Made by a program: the position numbers and the translations under genes. DNA of 64,000 nt, taken from NCBI GenBank assembly GCA_023663185.1, contig JAMPHY010000002.1, positions 62,001 through 126,000 on the forward strand. Direction: 5' to 3'. Under the pieces are notes generated by a model. The model did no database searches, was not told the DNA's origin, and saw only the letters and a list, made by a program, of their open reading frames with translations. This document shows positions 8,507-16,542 of this stretch, piece by piece. How positions within the stretch are numbered: position 1 is the first letter of the stretch; every line of letters begins with the position of its first letter. Origin of the DNA: Clostridiales bacterium (GTDB lineage Bacteria; Bacillota; Clostridia; Lachnospirales; Lachnospiraceae).

Positions 8507-8736
8507 AATTTTCCATTGATATATAAGTTGTCAAGCTTTATTTTTCGTGATAAAATAGCGTTGGTTATTATTCACGGTTATATATGGTAACTGGTGTTAT
8601 TAAGTTATTTATTAAATTATATTGATAATACTATATTTGATAATATTATGTTTTATAATATTATAATTGATATCGGATATTTTTTCTATGGTTAATTAGA
8701 TGAAAGATAGAGATTAAGAGAGGAGTACGGTTGTAG

Positions 8737-9885
8737 ATGAGATTACCGGGCGATGATGATAATAGGTCGATGGGCGCTCCCGTTATAAATATGGTAATCG
8801 GCATATTTGTATTTATGCTGGTGCTTTTATTTGTTATTGTGAAAATGAATAAGAGCGATAGCAGAAGCGGTCAATACGCCCAGAATACAGCGCAGCAACA
8901 GCAGGAAAATACAGTTGAAGAGCTTAATAAGGGTATGGAGCCGGCGGGAAACTCTAACTTGCGCGCCGAAGATTTAGGTTTTTGGGATATGTATCCGGAA
9001 GAGAAAGAGGAACCCATTCAGGAGCCGGCAGAAGAGTATACCAAACCGGGCGGCAATGATAAAACTACGGACGATTATAGCTATACTGTAGAAGAGACAG
9101 TGCAGGAAGATCCATCTGAGGACGGTAAGCATACTTTGGTAAAATTGCCGGACGGTACGGAAGAATGGGTATTAATAAGTCCGTATCTTAAGAAAAACGC
9201 TTACGATTTTTCCAATATGACGGAATCTGCCGGATTAAAAAAATATACCGAAGGCGGTAAGAAAATCTCTCAGATTGGCGTGGACGTTTCCAAGCATGAT
9301 GGGGATATAAATTTTGAAAGGCTTAAATCCGACGGAATAGACTATGTGATGATACGTCTGGGCGCAAGAGGATACAGCACGGGGCAGATATCGTTAGATG
9401 AAAAATTTGTGGAAAATATGGACGCGGCAGTGAAGGCAGGATTAAATATCGGCGTTTATTTCTATTCACAGGCGATTAATCAGGAGGAGGCGATTCAGGA
9501 GGCGTATTTTGTTATACAGAATATAGAGCCTTATAGGGCGAATATTAATTTTCCTGTAGCGTTCTATATGGAGAATATTCTGAATGACAAGGCAAGAATC
9601 GACGAACTTTCAAGAAGCGATAAGACCTTGATTACATGCACCTATTTAGAGGCTATAAAGGCGGCGGGTTATATCCCGATGGTATATGGCAATAAGGAAT
9701 GGCTTATTAAGAATGTGGATTTGACAAGGCTGCAGGACTATGATATATGGCTTTCGCAGGACGAAAAGACTCCGGATTATCCGTATCTGTATACGATGTG
9801 GCAGTATACGACTACCGGTACTGTAAATGGTATATCGGGGGACGCTTCACTCAATATCTGCTTTGTCAATTATTCGGACAGATAA
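8737..9885 (+). CDS. Membrane-anchored GH25 (lysozyme-like) protein with altered active site
   Basis: A 382-residue protein with one N-terminal transmembrane helix (about residues 15-40), a Glu/Pro/Thr-rich linker, and a C-terminal GH25 fold from about residue 180. The first catalytic Asp is present (GVDVSKHDG, Asp183). The usual D-x-E pair is replaced by Y-x-E (FYMEN, Tyr277/Glu279), and the late vDlN motif reads ASLN. The protein may therefore be an inactive muramidase-like binding protein or have changed activity. The start has GAGAGGAG upstream. The upstream gap (8507-8736) is very AT-rich and must hold promoters for both divergent genes. The stop overlaps the convergent AP2 gene by 16 bases. 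Confidence 0.85.
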   Translation: MRLPGDDDNRSMGAPVINMVIGIFVFMLVLLFVIVKMNKSDSRSGQYAQNTAQQQQENTVEELNKGMEPAGNSNLRAEDLGFWDMYPEEKEEPIQEPAEEYTKPGGNDKTTDDYSYTVEETVQEDPSEDGKHTLVKLPDGTEEWVLISPYLKKNAYDFSNMTESAGLKKYTEGGKKISQIGVDVSKHDGDINFERLKSDGIDYVMIRLGARGYSTGQISLDEKFVENMDAAVKAGLNIGVYFYSQAINQEEAIQEAYFVIQNIEPYRANINFPVAFYMENILNDKARIDELSRSDKTLITCTYLEAIKAAGYIPMVYGNKEWLIKNVDLTRLQDYDIWLSQDEKTPDYPYLYTMWQYTTTGTVNGISGDASLNICFVNYSDR

Positions 9886-10667
9886 TGTTCGATTTTAGGT
9901 GAAACCTTAATAGAAGAATATATGTCGGCGTAGGCTGAAGGTGAGATATCTTCCATATAGTTTGGAGAATAATCCTTGTTTACGCCGGCTTTTTTTAATA
10001 TATCTATCGCTTTATTATAAGCGATTGCCGCTTCGATTTCATTCTCGTATACTCCCACGGTATAGTTTCCTTTTATATGTATCTTAGTCCTGTAATATGT
10101 TTTATTGTTTTTGCAAAAAGACGTGACGCCGTTATAAGCGTTAAATATCTCTATATTCTCAGCACGAAAATCATTTTCATTTCCATTGATAAAACGATAG
10201 TCTCTGCCTTGAACGGCGTAGTTTTTAATTCCGTAACGGTTCATAATATTTATCTGCATACCATAGTCCGCCACAAAATAATGTCCGCCGCGGCAGGAGA
10301 TTTTACGCGAAGAATAATAGAATAAATCGTCTTTATCAAAAATGAAGAAATGCACAGGAGAAAAATAGTAATAAAAAAAGTACGGACGTATATATATCGG
10401 ATTGGCAAAATAAATATCGTTGTCACGAAAATTGATGAGCGAAACCCATTTTTCAAAAAGGAGAGTGCAGTCGTCGTGAAAATCGGAAATACCGATAGAA
10501 CTGTCATTGATGAGCATGCCAGCCTGTAAATAAGCAGCGTGGGCGGCTTCCATTGTCTCATAACTGCCCAGACTGATATGTTTTGCGCGATAAGTTATGG
10601 AAGAACGGTAGTAAATGCTTCCATCTTTGCGTATTGCCGTATAAACACCGGATAATGTATGCGTCAT
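9870..10667 (-). CDS. AP2-HNH-AP2 domain protein
   Basis: A 265-residue protein. The N-terminal about 50 residues (GVYTAIRKDGSIYYRSSI... SLGSYETMEAAHAAY) match the AP2 DNA-binding fold pattern. A second AP2-like unit is near the C-terminus (NGVTSFCKNNKTYYRTKI, then VGVYENEIEAAIAYNKA). Between them is a segment reading YRFINGNENDFRAENIEIF, which follows the HNH homing-endonuclease pattern H-x-NG-N-x2-D-x-R-x2-NL, but the expected His is replaced by Arg/Phe. The start has GGAGATTAC directly before the ATG. It is probably a DNA-binding protein derived from a mobile HNH endonuclease. A palindromic element lies 133 bases upstream. Confidence 0.7.
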   Translation of the reverse strand: MTHTLSGVYTAIRKDGSIYYRSSITYRAKHISLGSYETMEAAHAAYLQAGMLINDSSIGISDFHDDCTLLFEKWVSLINFRDNDIYFANPIYIRPYFFYYYFSPVHFFIFDKDDLFYYSSRKISCRGGHYFVADYGMQINIMNRYGIKNYAVQGRDYRFINGNENDFRAENIEIFNAYNGVTSFCKNNKTYYRTKIHIKGNYTVGVYENEIEAAIAYNKAIDILKKAGVNKDYSPNYMEDISPSAYADIYSSIKVSPKIEHYLSE

Positions 10668-10800
10668 GTAATCTCCAATCTTTAGAAAAATTTCTTAATA
10701 TTGGCATAAGTATAACATATTTTTCCGGATTTCTGTATAAAATATTACAAAAGTGTTAAATAAATACTTTCTGGACAGCCTTTGGGGGTATGGCATTAAT

Positions 10801-11017
10801 GAGCAAGAACACATATGTTTCCGTCTGAGGCACACTTTCGTTCCGTGCAAAACGTAGCGGTACTAAGTTCAAAAGTCGTAAAGCAGACTTTTTCACTAAA
10901 GTACAAGACCACTTTCAGTGGTCTACGTTTTACAAGGACCTCAAACGGTGCTATGCGCCAGTGGCGCATGTTTAGCACGGACCGAAACGGAGTGTAGAAA
11001 CATATGTGTCCTTGCTC
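10801..11017. repeat. 217-bp palindromic element, copy A
   Basis: The ends are 21-base inverted repeats (10801-10821 and 10997-11017) with one mismatch that still pairs as G-U in RNA. Inside are further nested inverted repeats, such as GACCACTTTCAGTGGTC and ATGCGCCAGTGGCGCAT. The core contains GTAGCGGTACTAAG (10854-10867), identical to a core stretch in the element at 33711-33848. A preceding GGCAC-x-CTTTCG is also shared. The interior has no open reading frame of note. It occupies most of the 10668-11060 gap between the AP2 gene and the hydrolase gene. A non-autonomous palindromic element or a structured RNA is possible. Confidence 0.75.
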
Positions 11018-11060
11018 TTGAAGGTTGAGAAATGATTATTGAATGGAGAGTGAGAAATAT

Positions 11061-11675
11061 ATGTACAAAAAATGTGTGATGATTTTACTTATGTTGAATA
11101 TGACTTTTCTTTTGACGTGGCTGTGTATTGAGGAGGTTAGGGTTAATCAAACGGCGGCAAGACAAGCTATCCATATGGAGTTTCAGAGTATGGAGGAGGA
11201 GAAGCGTAGCTTCACTAAGACGCAGACAAGCATTTCTTCGGGGCAGAGGATTGTGGATTATGATATTCTGGAATATAAGAAGAAGTATAATTTGTCACAG
11301 CAGGATTATGATACGCTGCTTAGGATAGTGGAGGCGGAGGCAGGCGGTGAAGACGAGGACGGTAAATTGCTTGTGGCTAATGTGGTATTAAACCGTGTAA
11401 ATAACGAGAAGTTTCCCGATACGGTAACGGACGTGGTTATGCAGAAAGGAGAAGGCGTGGCGCAGTTTTCGCCTACGGTGGACGGGCGTTTCCAGAATGT
11501 AATTATAAGTGAAGAAACCTATGCGGCTGTGGAGAGGGCGCTTTACGGCGAGGATATCTCACAGGGCGCTTTGTATTTTTGCGCAAGAAACCGCGCCGAC
11601 GGGGATAAAGTGAGTTGGTTCGACCAGAAGCTGACTAAGCTGTTTTCTTACGGAAATCATGAATTCTTTTTCTAA
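11061..11675 (+). CDS. SleB-type cell wall hydrolase, membrane-anchored
   Basis: A protein of about 204 residues with an N-terminal transmembrane or signal segment (MILLMLNMTFLLTWLCIEEV) and a C-terminal Hydrolase_2 (SleB/CwlJ) domain. Domain markers are RIVEAEAGGEDEDGKLLVAN, NRVNNEKFPDTV and AQFSPTVDGRF; the catalytic Glu is in EAEAGGE. Members of the family cleave cortex or cell wall peptidoglycan, often in spore germination. I chose the ATG at 11061 because GGAGAG precedes it; an in-frame ATG at 11043 has no good site. It appears to be a single-gene unit, followed by the thrC promoter. Confidence 0.87.
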   Translation: MYKKCVMILLMLNMTFLLTWLCIEEVRVNQTAARQAIHMEFQSMEEEKRSFTKTQTSISSGQRIVDYDILEYKKKYNLSQQDYDTLLRIVEAEAGGEDEDGKLLVANVVLNRVNNEKFPDTVTDVVMQKGEGVAQFSPTVDGRFQNVIISEETYAAVERALYGEDISQGALYFCARNRADGDKVSWFDQKLTKLFSYGNHEFFF

Positions 11676-11677
11676 AG

Positions 11678-11706
11678 TTGCGTGTGTGAAAATAATGTGA
11701 TAGAAT
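11678..11706 (+). promoter_or_regulatory. Predicted sigma-A promoter for thrC
   Basis: TTGCGT at 11678-11683 and TAGAAT at 11701-11706 are separated by 17 bases. They lie between the hydrolase stop and thrC, about 50 bases before the thrC start. Confidence 0.55.
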
Positions 11707-11761
11707 TATTATTGTTTAATGAATATTGGCTGAACTTTGCATATAGCGAAAGGAAGAACTC

Positions 11762-13264
11762 ATGAATAACTCTAAAGAAGTATTATACAGCAGTACAAGG
11801 GACAGCTCGCAGAAGGTACAAGCTTCGCAGGCGATTTTGAAAGGCTTATCCGACGACGGCGGGCTGTTTGTGCCTGATCATATACCGGAGCTGGATAAAT
11901 CTCTGAAAGAATTAGCGGCGATGGAATATCGCGACGTGGCATATGAGGTTATGAAACTGTTTCTTACCGATTTTACGGAAAATGAGTTAAAAGACTGCAT
12001 AGATAAGGCGTATGACGCTAAATTTGATACAGATGTGATTGCGCCGTTGGTATGGGCGGACGGCGCTTACTATCTGGAGCTTTTTCATGGAGCGACTATT
12101 GCTTTTAAAGATATGGCGTTGTCGATTTTGCCGCATTTAATGATTACGTCGGCTAAGAAAAACGATGTAAAAGAGCAGATAGTCATTCTGACGGCAACCT
12201 CCGGAGATACAGGAAAGGCTGCGCTTGCGGGCTTTGCAGATGTGGAAGGAACTAAAATTATTGTATTTTACCCCAAAAACGGCGTCAGTCCTATTCAGGA
12301 GAAACAGATGGTAACACAGAAGGGTAAAAATACCTTTGTAGTCGGTATCCGCGGCAATTTTGATGATGCGCAGACTGGAGTTAAGCAGATTTTTTCTGAT
12401 AAAGGGTTAGAAAAAGAGCTGCGCACACAGAGGTATATTTTTTCGTCCGCTAATTCCATCAATATCGGACGTCTGGTTCCGCAGATTGTATATTATGTAT
12501 ATGCTTATGCTAAATTATTGAGCGAGGAAAAGATAGAAGAGGGAGAAAAAATCAACGTCGTAGTTCCGACAGGTAACTTCGGCAACATTCTTGCCGCCTT
12601 CTATGCTAAGAATATGGGGCTGCCGATTGCTAAGCTTATCTGTGCTTCTAATGAAAATAAAGTGCTTTATGACTTTTTTAAGACGGGTGATTATAACCGT
12701 AACCGTGAATTTGTGCTGACGAGTTCTCCTTCAATGGATATCCTTATTTCAAGCAATTTAGAGCGGCTCATATACCGTATAGCAGGAAATAATGCAGATA
12801 AAAACGCGGAATTTATGGCGGCGCTTTCGGGTGAAGGCAGCTATAAGATTACTGAGGAAATGAAAGCCGAACTCGTTGATTTTTACGGTAATTATGCAAA
12901 CGAAGAAGAGACGGCAGGGCGGATAAGGGCGTTGTATGAAAAAACAGGATATGTTATCGATACCCATACCGCCGTGGCAAGTTCGGTGTATGAGAAATAT
13001 AAAGCCGATACTCATGACGAGGCTAAGACCGTGATTGCTTCAACCGCAAGTCCGTTTAAATTTACCAGAAGCGTTATGAAGGCGATTGATGATAAATACG
13101 ACAGTATGGAAGATTTTGAACTTGTGGACGAGCTTTCTAAGCTTGCTAATGTGGAAGTACCGAAAGCGATAGAAGAGATTAGAACCGCTCAGGTGATACA
13201 TAATACCGTCTGCGATAAGAGCGAAATGAAGAAAACGGTAAAAGATATTCTGGGAGTATCATAA
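11762..13264 (+). CDS. thrC: Threonine synthase
   Basis: Converts O-phosphohomoserine to threonine using PLP. The product is 500 residues, the usual size for the longer bacterial ThrC type. The N-terminal YSSTRD...LSDDGGLFVP is the typical start. The PLP Lys is Lys116 in HGATIAFKDMAL, and the phosphate-binding TATSGDTGKAAL follows. The start has GAAAGGAAGA upstream. It is cytosolic. A small membrane-protein gene follows 39 bases later and may be co-transcribed, after which a bidirectional terminator closes the unit. Confidence 0.96.
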   Translation: MNNSKEVLYSSTRDSSQKVQASQAILKGLSDDGGLFVPDHIPELDKSLKELAAMEYRDVAYEVMKLFLTDFTENELKDCIDKAYDAKFDTDVIAPLVWADGAYYLELFHGATIAFKDMALSILPHLMITSAKKNDVKEQIVILTATSGDTGKAALAGFADVEGTKIIVFYPKNGVSPIQEKQMVTQKGKNTFVVGIRGNFDDAQTGVKQIFSDKGLEKELRTQRYIFSSANSINIGRLVPQIVYYVYAYAKLLSEEKIEEGEKINVVVPTGNFGNILAAFYAKNMGLPIAKLICASNENKVLYDFFKTGDYNRNREFVLTSSPSMDILISSNLERLIYRIAGNNADKNAEFMAALSGEGSYKITEEMKAELVDFYGNYANEEETAGRIRALYEKTGYVIDTHTAVASSVYEKYKADTHDEAKTVIASTASPFKFTRSVMKAIDDKYDSMEDFELVDELSKLANVEVPKAIEEIRTAQVIHNTVCDKSEMKKTVKDILGVS

Positions 13265-13303
13265 AAACGTTAATATAGATTTTAAGAAGGAGAATGATGG
13301 AAG

Positions 13304-13645
13304 ATGTACGATTTGATTGTTATTTTGTGCGTTATATGCGGCGCATATATGATGTATGCCGCAATCATGATGAAATATAAGGGAAAGTTTATAAAGAGCG
13401 TTGTGCTAGGAAATGGAATGGACGAAAATTCCCTGCGCGATAAGGAAGGTTTCGTCAAATATTTATATATCAGGCTTTTAGGCTGCGGAGTAGTCGATGT
13501 CGCTATTGGAGTTGCCTGCCTGATTAATGATTTTATGAATGGGGACAGACTTTTGTCAGGCATCGCTAATATTATATTTTTTATATCAATCGTGGCGTAT
13601 GCGATTTTCATTAATAAAGCATTAAAAAATCACGCCAGAAAATAG
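13304..13645 (+). CDS. Small predicted membrane protein
   Basis: A 113-residue protein with three hydrophobic segments (about residues 3-22, 55-75 and 82-103) and a short basic C-terminus. AAGGAG lies 11 bases before the ATG. It follows thrC closely and ends just before a terminator, so it is probably the last gene of the thrC transcript. The layout resembles small DUF3784-type membrane proteins of Firmicutes, but I do not recognise the family with certainty and assign no function. Confidence 0.7.
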   Translation: MYDLIVILCVICGAYMMYAAIMMKYKGKFIKSVVLGNGMDENSLRDKEGFVKYLYIRLLGCGVVDVAIGVACLINDFMNGDRLLSGIANIIFFISIVAYAIFINKALKNHARK

Positions 13646-13650
13646 GTTGC

Positions 13651-13687
13651 AAAAACTCGTCTGCTAATTAAAACAGACGAGTTTTTT
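13651..13687. terminator. Bidirectional intrinsic terminator
   Basis: AAAACTCGTCTG and CAGACGAGTTTT form a perfect stem around a 10-base loop, with T-runs on both strands. It separates the thrC unit (plus) from the convergent citrate synthase gene (minus). Confidence 0.9.
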
Positions 13688-13737
13688 ACCCCCTTTATAT
13701 CATATCGCAATGATATTGTCTTTATTTATCTTAAGTT

Positions 13738-15102
13738 TTATCTTTTGTCCATCGGCACATATTCCCTGTCTACGCAGATAGGCTTATAAGCGGGACGGAT
13801 AATCTTACCGTTGTTGGCAAGCTCCTCCATTCTGTGCGCACTCCAGCCGGCAATTCTGGCGATGGCAAAAATCGGCGTATACAATTCCATAGGCAGATTC
13901 AGCATATTATATACAAAGCCTGAATAGAAATCCACGTTGATGCTTACGCCCTTATAAATCTGACGCTCTTTGGAAATGATTTCCGGCGCCAGCCGTTCCA
14001 CAAGAGAGTAAAGGGCAAATTCATCATGCAGCCCTTTTTCTTCGGATAATTTCTCGACAAAAGACTTAAATATAACAGCTCTTGGGTCCGATGTAGAATA
14101 TACCGCATGACCTACGCCATAAATAAGTCCGGCATGGTCGAATGCGTCGCTATGTAATAATCTTACCAGATAAGCAGCGACTTCTTCTTCGTCTGTCCAG
14201 TCGGAAATTTCTTTCTTCATTGTTTCAAACATCTTTACGACCTTGATGTTGGCGCCGCCGTGTCTGGGACCTTTTAGGGAACCGATTGCCGCGGCTATAA
14301 CCGAGTAAGTGTCTGTCAATGATGAAGTGACGACATGGGTGGTAAACGTGGAATTGTTACCGCCGCCGTGCTCCATATGTAATATCAGGGCGATATCAAG
14401 TATCTTCGCCTCTAAAGGAGTGTAACTGCTGTCCGGACGCAGAATGTGTAAAATATTCTCTGCCGTAGACAGTTCGGGCATCGGCTGGTGGATAAACAGG
14501 CTTTTACCGTCATGATAGTGGCTGTACGCCTGATATCCGTAGATGGAAAGCAACGGGAAAAGACTTATAAGCTGTAAACACTGTCTGAGCACGTTAGGAA
14601 GGGAAGTGTCGTCCGCCCTGTCGTCATAGGAGTACAGGGTAAGCACGCTTCTTGCCAACGTATTCATCATGTCGTTGCTGGGCGCCTTCATAATAATATC
14701 CCGCACAAAACTGGTCGGAAGAGTACGATATCCCGCCAGAAGATTCTTAAACATTTCCATTTCATTTTTATCCGGTAGTTTGTCAAAAAGCAATAAATAT
14801 GTAATTTCTTCATATCCAAAGTGATTGTCTTTTTCAAGCCCGTGGATTAGGTCTTGAACATTATATCCTCTGTAAAAAAGTTGTCCGGGGGTCGGAATCT
14901 GTACACCGTCAACAATCTTATGTGCACGGACGTCTGAGATATTGGTAAGTCCGGCAAGCACGCCTTTACCGTTTAAATCACGAAGTCCACGCTTAACGTC
15001 ATATTTTGTGAACAATTCAGTATCGATAATGCCTGCTTCCTTGCTCATATTGGAAAGACGGATAATTTCAGGTGTGATTTCTGAGTAACTGTTTTGATCC
15101 AT
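13738..15102 (-). CDS. gltA: Citrate synthase family protein
   Basis: Condenses oxaloacetate and acetyl-CoA to citrate, the entry to glutamate synthesis in anaerobes with a partial TCA pathway. The 454-residue product contains the family His and Asp motifs: HMEHGGGNNSTF, the RHGGANIKV region, and GVGHAVYSTSDPRA. The N-terminal 50 residues before VLAGLTNIS are an extension common in clostridial forms. AAAGGAGG precedes the start. A methylcitrate synthase activity cannot be excluded from sequence. It is transcribed alone, convergent with the thrC unit. Confidence 0.9.
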   Translation of the reverse strand: MDQNSYSEITPEIIRLSNMSKEAGIIDTELFTKYDVKRGLRDLNGKGVLAGLTNISDVRAHKIVDGVQIPTPGQLFYRGYNVQDLIHGLEKDNHFGYEEITYLLLFDKLPDKNEMEMFKNLLAGYRTLPTSFVRDIIMKAPSNDMMNTLARSVLTLYSYDDRADDTSLPNVLRQCLQLISLFPLLSIYGYQAYSHYHDGKSLFIHQPMPELSTAENILHILRPDSSYTPLEAKILDIALILHMEHGGGNNSTFTTHVVTSSLTDTYSVIAAAIGSLKGPRHGGANIKVVKMFETMKKEISDWTDEEEVAAYLVRLLHSDAFDHAGLIYGVGHAVYSTSDPRAVIFKSFVEKLSEEKGLHDEFALYSLVERLAPEIISKERQIYKGVSINVDFYSGFVYNMLNLPMELYTPIFAIARIAGWSAHRMEELANNGKIIRPAYKPICVDREYVPMDKR

Positions 15103-15220
15103 ATACTGCGGCCTCCTTTCGTTTAAAATGCGATTTTAATGCAGAATCGCAATAAGCCTATATTCTAGTATAACATAGAAAAAGGTAAAAGGGAAATAAA
15201 GAAAGTATAAAATAATTGCT

Positions 15221-15249
15221 TTGCAAAATAGCAATAATTATGTTATGAT
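15221..15249 (+). promoter_or_regulatory. Predicted promoter with flanking inverted repeat, Rpn-type gene
   Basis: TTGCAA (15221-15226) and TATGAT (15244-15249) are spaced by 17 bases, about 100 bases before the nuclease gene. The -35 box lies inside an imperfect inverted repeat (AATTGCT and AGCAATAATT, about 15213-15240), which could be an operator. Confidence 0.5.
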
Positions 15250-15348
15250 TAATTAAACATATCTGGGAGTCTTAAATTCTGGAAAATCTTTTTTCACATC
15301 ATGGAATCTGAATCCCTTATATGCAAAATAAAAAAGGGAGGACGACTG

Positions 15349-16332
15349 ATGGGAAGAAAAGATGATTATCAGTTTGATTATCTGGACGACAACACAAGGT
15401 TTGCAGACCAGATAAACGGAGCACTATTCAAGGGAAAACAGGTTGTAAAACCGGAAGAACTGGAGCCGGAGGACTCACAGAATGTAAGCACGGTACATAT
15501 CGAAGGGGATAAGAAGCGCGGCAATGGCAGTATCAGGACGGCAGTAGACAAGGTGCGTGTCTGGAAAGGCAGGAAGTTACATATTCTTGTGGTGGAGAAC
15601 CAGAACTATATCGATTACCAGATGGTGATGCGGAATATTCTTTCAGATGGTATCGGCTATCGTAAGCAATGGAAGCAAAAGAAGCGGCAGCATACGGTTT
15701 TAAAAGATTTAAAAGGTAAGGACGAGTATTTGTCCGGAATAAAGAAGGACGAGAAGTTTGCGCCTATTATTACGCTGGTGGTATATTTCGGAGATGAGCA
15801 TAAGTGGGACGGGGCAAAGTGTCTGTATGACCTGCTTGATATCGATGAGGAATTAAAAGAGTATGTGACAAACTACAAAATTAATTTATATGACTGTCAG
15901 GAGCATGATACTTTTAATGAATACCGAACAGGGTTAAGACAGGTATTTGAAGCAGTCAGGTATTCAAAGGACAAGGAAAGGCTTAAGAAGGTTATGGAAG
16001 AGAATAAAGAGGCATATAGCAACATAGACAGCGAAACAAAGGATATGCTTGAAGTAGTGGCGAATATAAGGATACCAGAGGAGTTCAAAACAGAAAAAGA
16101 AGGAGAGGAGAGATACAATATGTGTAAGGCGTTTGAGGATATGAGACTTGAGGGTTATGAAGAAGGAATAGAAAAAGGGATAGAAAAGGGTATAGAAAAA
16201 GGTATACGTATATTGGTTCAGACTTGCCATGAGTTAGGCATAACAAAAGAAACTATCCTACAAAAGTGTGTGGAAAAGTTCGGTATAACGGTAGAGAATG
16301 CTGGAAAGTATGTGGAAGAATATTGCGTCTGA
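15349..16332 (+). CDS. Rpn/PD-(D/E)XK family transposase-like nuclease
   Basis: A 327-residue protein of the Rpn (recombination-promoting nuclease, PDDEXK transposase-like) type. The core has the conserved acidic pattern with LVVENQNYIDYQMVMRNIL, followed by YRKQW, and a later ITLVVYFGDEHKWDGAKCL that is typical of these proteins. The C-terminal part has four 12-bp tandem repeats (16162-16209) encoding E-G/K-G-I units, a feature often seen in the family. I chose the ATG at 15349 because GGGAGG precedes it by 8 bases; the upstream ATG at 15301 lacks a site. No partner transposase or target repeats are evident. Its biological role is unclear. Confidence 0.8.
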   Translation: MGRKDDYQFDYLDDNTRFADQINGALFKGKQVVKPEELEPEDSQNVSTVHIEGDKKRGNGSIRTAVDKVRVWKGRKLHILVVENQNYIDYQMVMRNILSDGIGYRKQWKQKKRQHTVLKDLKGKDEYLSGIKKDEKFAPIITLVVYFGDEHKWDGAKCLYDLLDIDEELKEYVTNYKINLYDCQEHDTFNEYRTGLRQVFEAVRYSKDKERLKKVMEENKEAYSNIDSETKDMLEVVANIRIPEEFKTEKEGEERYNMCKAFEDMRLEGYEEGIEKGIEKGIEKGIRILVQTCHELGITKETILQKCVEKFGITVENAGKYVEEYCV

Positions 16333-16397
16333 TTTTTGAATGTGTCATATTTGGTATATAGCAATAGGTTAGTTTATTTTTGTATAATCAGCAATTA

Positions 16398-16449
16398 GCT
16401 CGCAGGAAGGGTGGAAACATATGTCCATACTGACTGCGAGCGATTTTTT
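16398..16449 (+). terminator. Intrinsic terminator or attenuator upstream of deoC
   Basis: GCTCGCAG (16398-16405) pairs with CTGCGAGC (16434-16441) and is followed by a T6 run. The 28-base loop is large for a plain terminator. A TATAAT sequence lies just upstream at 16383-16388, so this could be either the end of the Rpn-type transcript or a short attenuated leader for deoC. No clear -35 box is seen. Confidence 0.6.
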
Positions 16450-16542
16450 ATTCGTTTTATAATTGAATATGGCTTTTTCTTGCTAAGGAGACAAAAAGGT
16501 ATTAAAATATTAGACATAGATATAAAGAAACGGAGGCTTATT

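Noticed and set aside
16411..16542. Extended N-terminus for deoC
   Set aside because: The extension would begin inside a terminator hairpin, and the family starts at the ATG at 16543, which has a GGAGG site.
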